From assembly GCA_944385065.1 (NCBI GenBank), contig CALWVX010000097.1, positions 1 through 6,875 of the forward strand: a DNA stretch of 6,875 nt. Direction: 5' to 3'. This DNA comes from an uncultured Oscillospiraceae bacterium. Its GTDB lineage: Bacteria; Bacillota; Clostridia; Oscillospirales; Oscillospiraceae. The notes under the pieces were generated by a model. That model did no database searches. It saw only the letters and a list, made by a program, of their open reading frames with translations, and was not told the origin of the DNA. Numbering within the stretch: the stretch's first letter is position 1; the number at the start of each line of letters is the position of its first letter. A program made the translations under genes and the position numbers. Below, piece after piece: positions 5,709-6,875 of this stretch.

Positions 5709-6203
5709 GTGGATTTTGATCTGATCTATCAAACGTATTTCAGAGATGTTTACCTGTATGTGTGCAGCCTGTCCGCCGACGGGCATATCGCCGAGGAAAT
5801 CACGCAGGAGGCGTTTGTAAGGGCATTAAAATCGTTGGATCGTTTTGACGGGAGGAAAGATATTCGGGCATGGCTGTTTACCATCGCAAAGAACACCTAT
5901 TACACCCACTGCAGACGGCAGAAGCTGTTCCGGGAATCCGGGCCGCAGGCGGAATTGCCGGACCCGCAGCCCGACTTGACGGAAAGACTGGCAGATCAGG
6001 AGACGGCCTTTCGGATTCATCAATACCTGCATCAGATGAAAGAGCCGTATAAAGAGGTCTTCTCCCTGCGCGTATTCGGGGAACTGCCGTTTGAAAAGAT
6101 CGCTGCCCTTTTTGGCAGAAGTCCGGGCTGGGCCCGCGTCGTCTTTTACCGGGCGAAAGTGCAGATCAGGGAATATATGATGGAGGTGCTGCGGGATGAG
6201 TGA
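5709..6203 (+). CDS. ECF-family RNA polymerase sigma factor
   Basis: This is a 164-residue group 4 (extracytoplasmic function) sigma factor that would direct RNA polymerase to a small regulon. Region 2 spans about residues 5-72: YQTYFRDVYLYVCSL, the polymerase-binding AEEITQEAFVRAL (29-40) and the -10-recognising DIRAWLFTIAKNTYYTHCRR (51-70). After a variable linker rich in Pro and Asp (about 73-95), region 4 spans about 105-158 (YKEVFSLRVFGELPFEKIAALFG, helix-turn-helix, then SPGWARVVFYRAKVQI). Sigma regions 1 and 3 are absent, as expected for ECF factors. The start is GTG 5709, chosen from the ribosome site at 5692-5699 and from family homology starting at DFDLIYQTY; the longer reading begins inside the promoter. 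It overlaps the anti-sigma gene by 8 bp. It uses more AAA and AT-rich codons than the genes to its left. The regulon is unknown. Confidence 0.93.
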   Translation: MDFDLIYQTYFRDVYLYVCSLSADGHIAEEITQEAFVRALKSLDRFDGRKDIRAWLFTIAKNTYYTHCRRQKLFRESGPQAELPDPQPDLTERLADQETAFRIHQYLHQMKEPYKEVFSLRVFGELPFEKIAALFGRSPGWARVVFYRAKVQIREYMMEVLRDE

Positions 6204-6789
6204 AGTGACGTGTAATATAATCCGGGATATGCTTCCCCTGTATGTGGACGGGGTGGTGAGCGAGGATACGCGCAGCATGGTTGCGGAGCATTTGAAGAAT
6301 TGCGCGGCGTGCCGCGGGAAGTATGAAATCATGAAGGGCAAGCTTGCGATTCCTGTGGAGCGGGATGTGCAGCCGCTGCGGAACTTCAAAAGGGCGTGGA
6401 ACAGGAAAAAAATAACCCTGATCAGCGCCACAATTCTGATCACCGTCATGGCGTTGGCTGTGATGGGTGTGGTCTATACCTGGGTCAGCCTGCCCGATGG
6501 ATTCGGAATGGGTCAGTTTGCCAGAGGCGTTCTGGTGACGGAGCTATCGGATGAGCCCTTCGCCGAGCTGTCTCCCACCGAGTTCTTTTTCCCAAACGGC
6601 AATCTGGACGCCGTCCTGGAGCATTTGGAGGGTCGCTCTGTGGTTTTTGAGGAGCAATTGGGGTCGGCTCTGTTTTTTACCTGTGAGGGGAGGCCGGTGA
6701 ATGCCTCCCTGCAGGCGGTCACGGGATGGTACATGCTTTTGACGATCGAGGGGGGCGAACCGGCAGCCGGGCCGGACGCGCAGCGGTAG
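6196..6789 (+). CDS. Membrane anti-sigma factor with N-terminal zf-HC2 domain
   Basis: This 197-residue protein should hold the upstream ECF sigma factor inactive at the membrane. The N-terminal zinc anti-sigma (zf-HC2) motif is complete: Cys6, then His32-x3-Cys36-x2-Cys39 (AEHLKNCAACR), preceded by IIRDMLPLYVDGVVSED, the typical helix of these domains. A single membrane helix (about 73-95, LISATILITVMALAVMGVV) follows, leaving an extracytoplasmic domain of about 100 residues (96-197) with no fold I recognise; it has no Cys pair apart from one Cys in FFTCEGRP. The start ATG 6196 has GGAGG (6182-6186) 9 nt upstream inside the sigma gene, and the 8-bp overlap indicates translational coupling and balanced production. 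The last dozen residues (GGEPAAGPDAQR) look low-complexity, so a small 3' change cannot be excluded. Signal release probably involves regulated proteolysis or a zinc/redox change, by analogy only. Confidence 0.9.
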   Translation: MSEVTCNIIRDMLPLYVDGVVSEDTRSMVAEHLKNCAACRGKYEIMKGKLAIPVERDVQPLRNFKRAWNRKKITLISATILITVMALAVMGVVYTWVSLPDGFGMGQFARGVLVTELSDEPFAELSPTEFFFPNGNLDAVLEHLEGRSVVFEEQLGSALFFTCEGRPVNASLQAVTGWYMLLTIEGGEPAAGPDAQR

Positions 6790-6826
6790 AATACCGGGCC
6801 GGGCGGGAGGAAACGGACGGCCGGGC

Positions 6827-6855
6827 TTGCCAAAGGATCAACCCTCTGGTATAAT
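6827..6855 (+). promoter_or_regulatory. Strong extended -10 promoter for a gene beyond the window
   Basis: -35 TTGCCA (6827-6832) and a perfect -10 TATAAT (6850-6855) are 17 nt apart, and TG at 6847-6848 gives an extended -10. A purine-rich GAAGGAAAG at the very end (6867-6875) could be the ribosome site of the next gene, whose coding sequence lies outside. No clear terminator is seen between the anti-sigma stop and this promoter, only GC-rich sequence with repeated CCGGGC-type words. Confidence 0.82.
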
Positions 6856-6875
6856 AGGTTGAAACAGAAGGAAAG

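Noticed and set aside
6790..6826. Repeated CCGGGC/GGCCGGG words after the anti-sigma stop as a terminator
   Set aside because: The arms do not pair cleanly and no T-run follows.

Overview
The window is chromosomal DNA from a GC-rich Gram-positive anaerobe, most likely a gut clostridium of the Oscillospiraceae type (Flavonifractor, Lawsonibacter or Intestinimonas relatives). This placement is inferred from strong AGGAG-type ribosome sites, SigA-like promoters with 17-nt spacers, a DUF6440-like small protein, an aldo/keto reductase fused to ferredoxin-like cysteine motifs, and an ECF sigma factor/zf-HC2 anti-sigma pair. No rRNA, tRNA, CRISPR array, transposase or phage gene is visible.

Layout, left to right. 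(1) 1-980 (+) is the 3' end of valS, closed by a clear intrinsic terminator. (2) 1032-2156 (+) is a monocistronic unit: a SigA promoter, an aldo/keto reductase with two C-terminal Fe-S cysteine clusters, and an unusually long perfect hairpin. (3) 2205-2481 (-) is a convergent single gene for a 64-residue DUF6440-like protein with its own promoter and ribosome site. (4) 2484-5586 (-) is a tightly packed three-gene operon: a GtrII-like multi-membrane glycosyltransferase, a GT2 polyprenyl-phosphate glycosyltransferase (GtrB/CsbB type) and a GtrA/GtcA-like membrane protein, with a promoter at one end and a terminator hairpin at the other. (5) 5613-6789 (+) runs divergently: an extended -10 promoter, an ECF sigma factor starting at GTG and an overlapping membrane anti-sigma factor. 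(6) 6827-6875 holds a strong promoter for a gene beyond the window.

How the genes fit together. The gtr-like operon has the three parts of a known envelope glycosylation system: GtrB charges undecaprenyl phosphate with a sugar, GtrA helps flip it, and the GtrII-like protein transfers the sugar to a surface polymer outside the membrane. In a Gram-positive cell the acceptor is more likely a teichoic acid or other wall polysaccharide than O-antigen. The sigma/anti-sigma pair is transcribed back to back with it, about 26 bp separating the two -35 boxes, which suggests an envelope-stress link, but this is only inferred from position. The sigma/anti-sigma module looks less GC-biased than its neighbours and may have been acquired separately.

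Nothing here is clearly a new biological system. The most interesting points are the complete Gtr-type cassette next to an ECF switch, the inverted repeat enclosing the operon's -35 box, the terminator/promoter overlap at 2476-2509 and the 19-bp perfect hairpin at 2115-2156.
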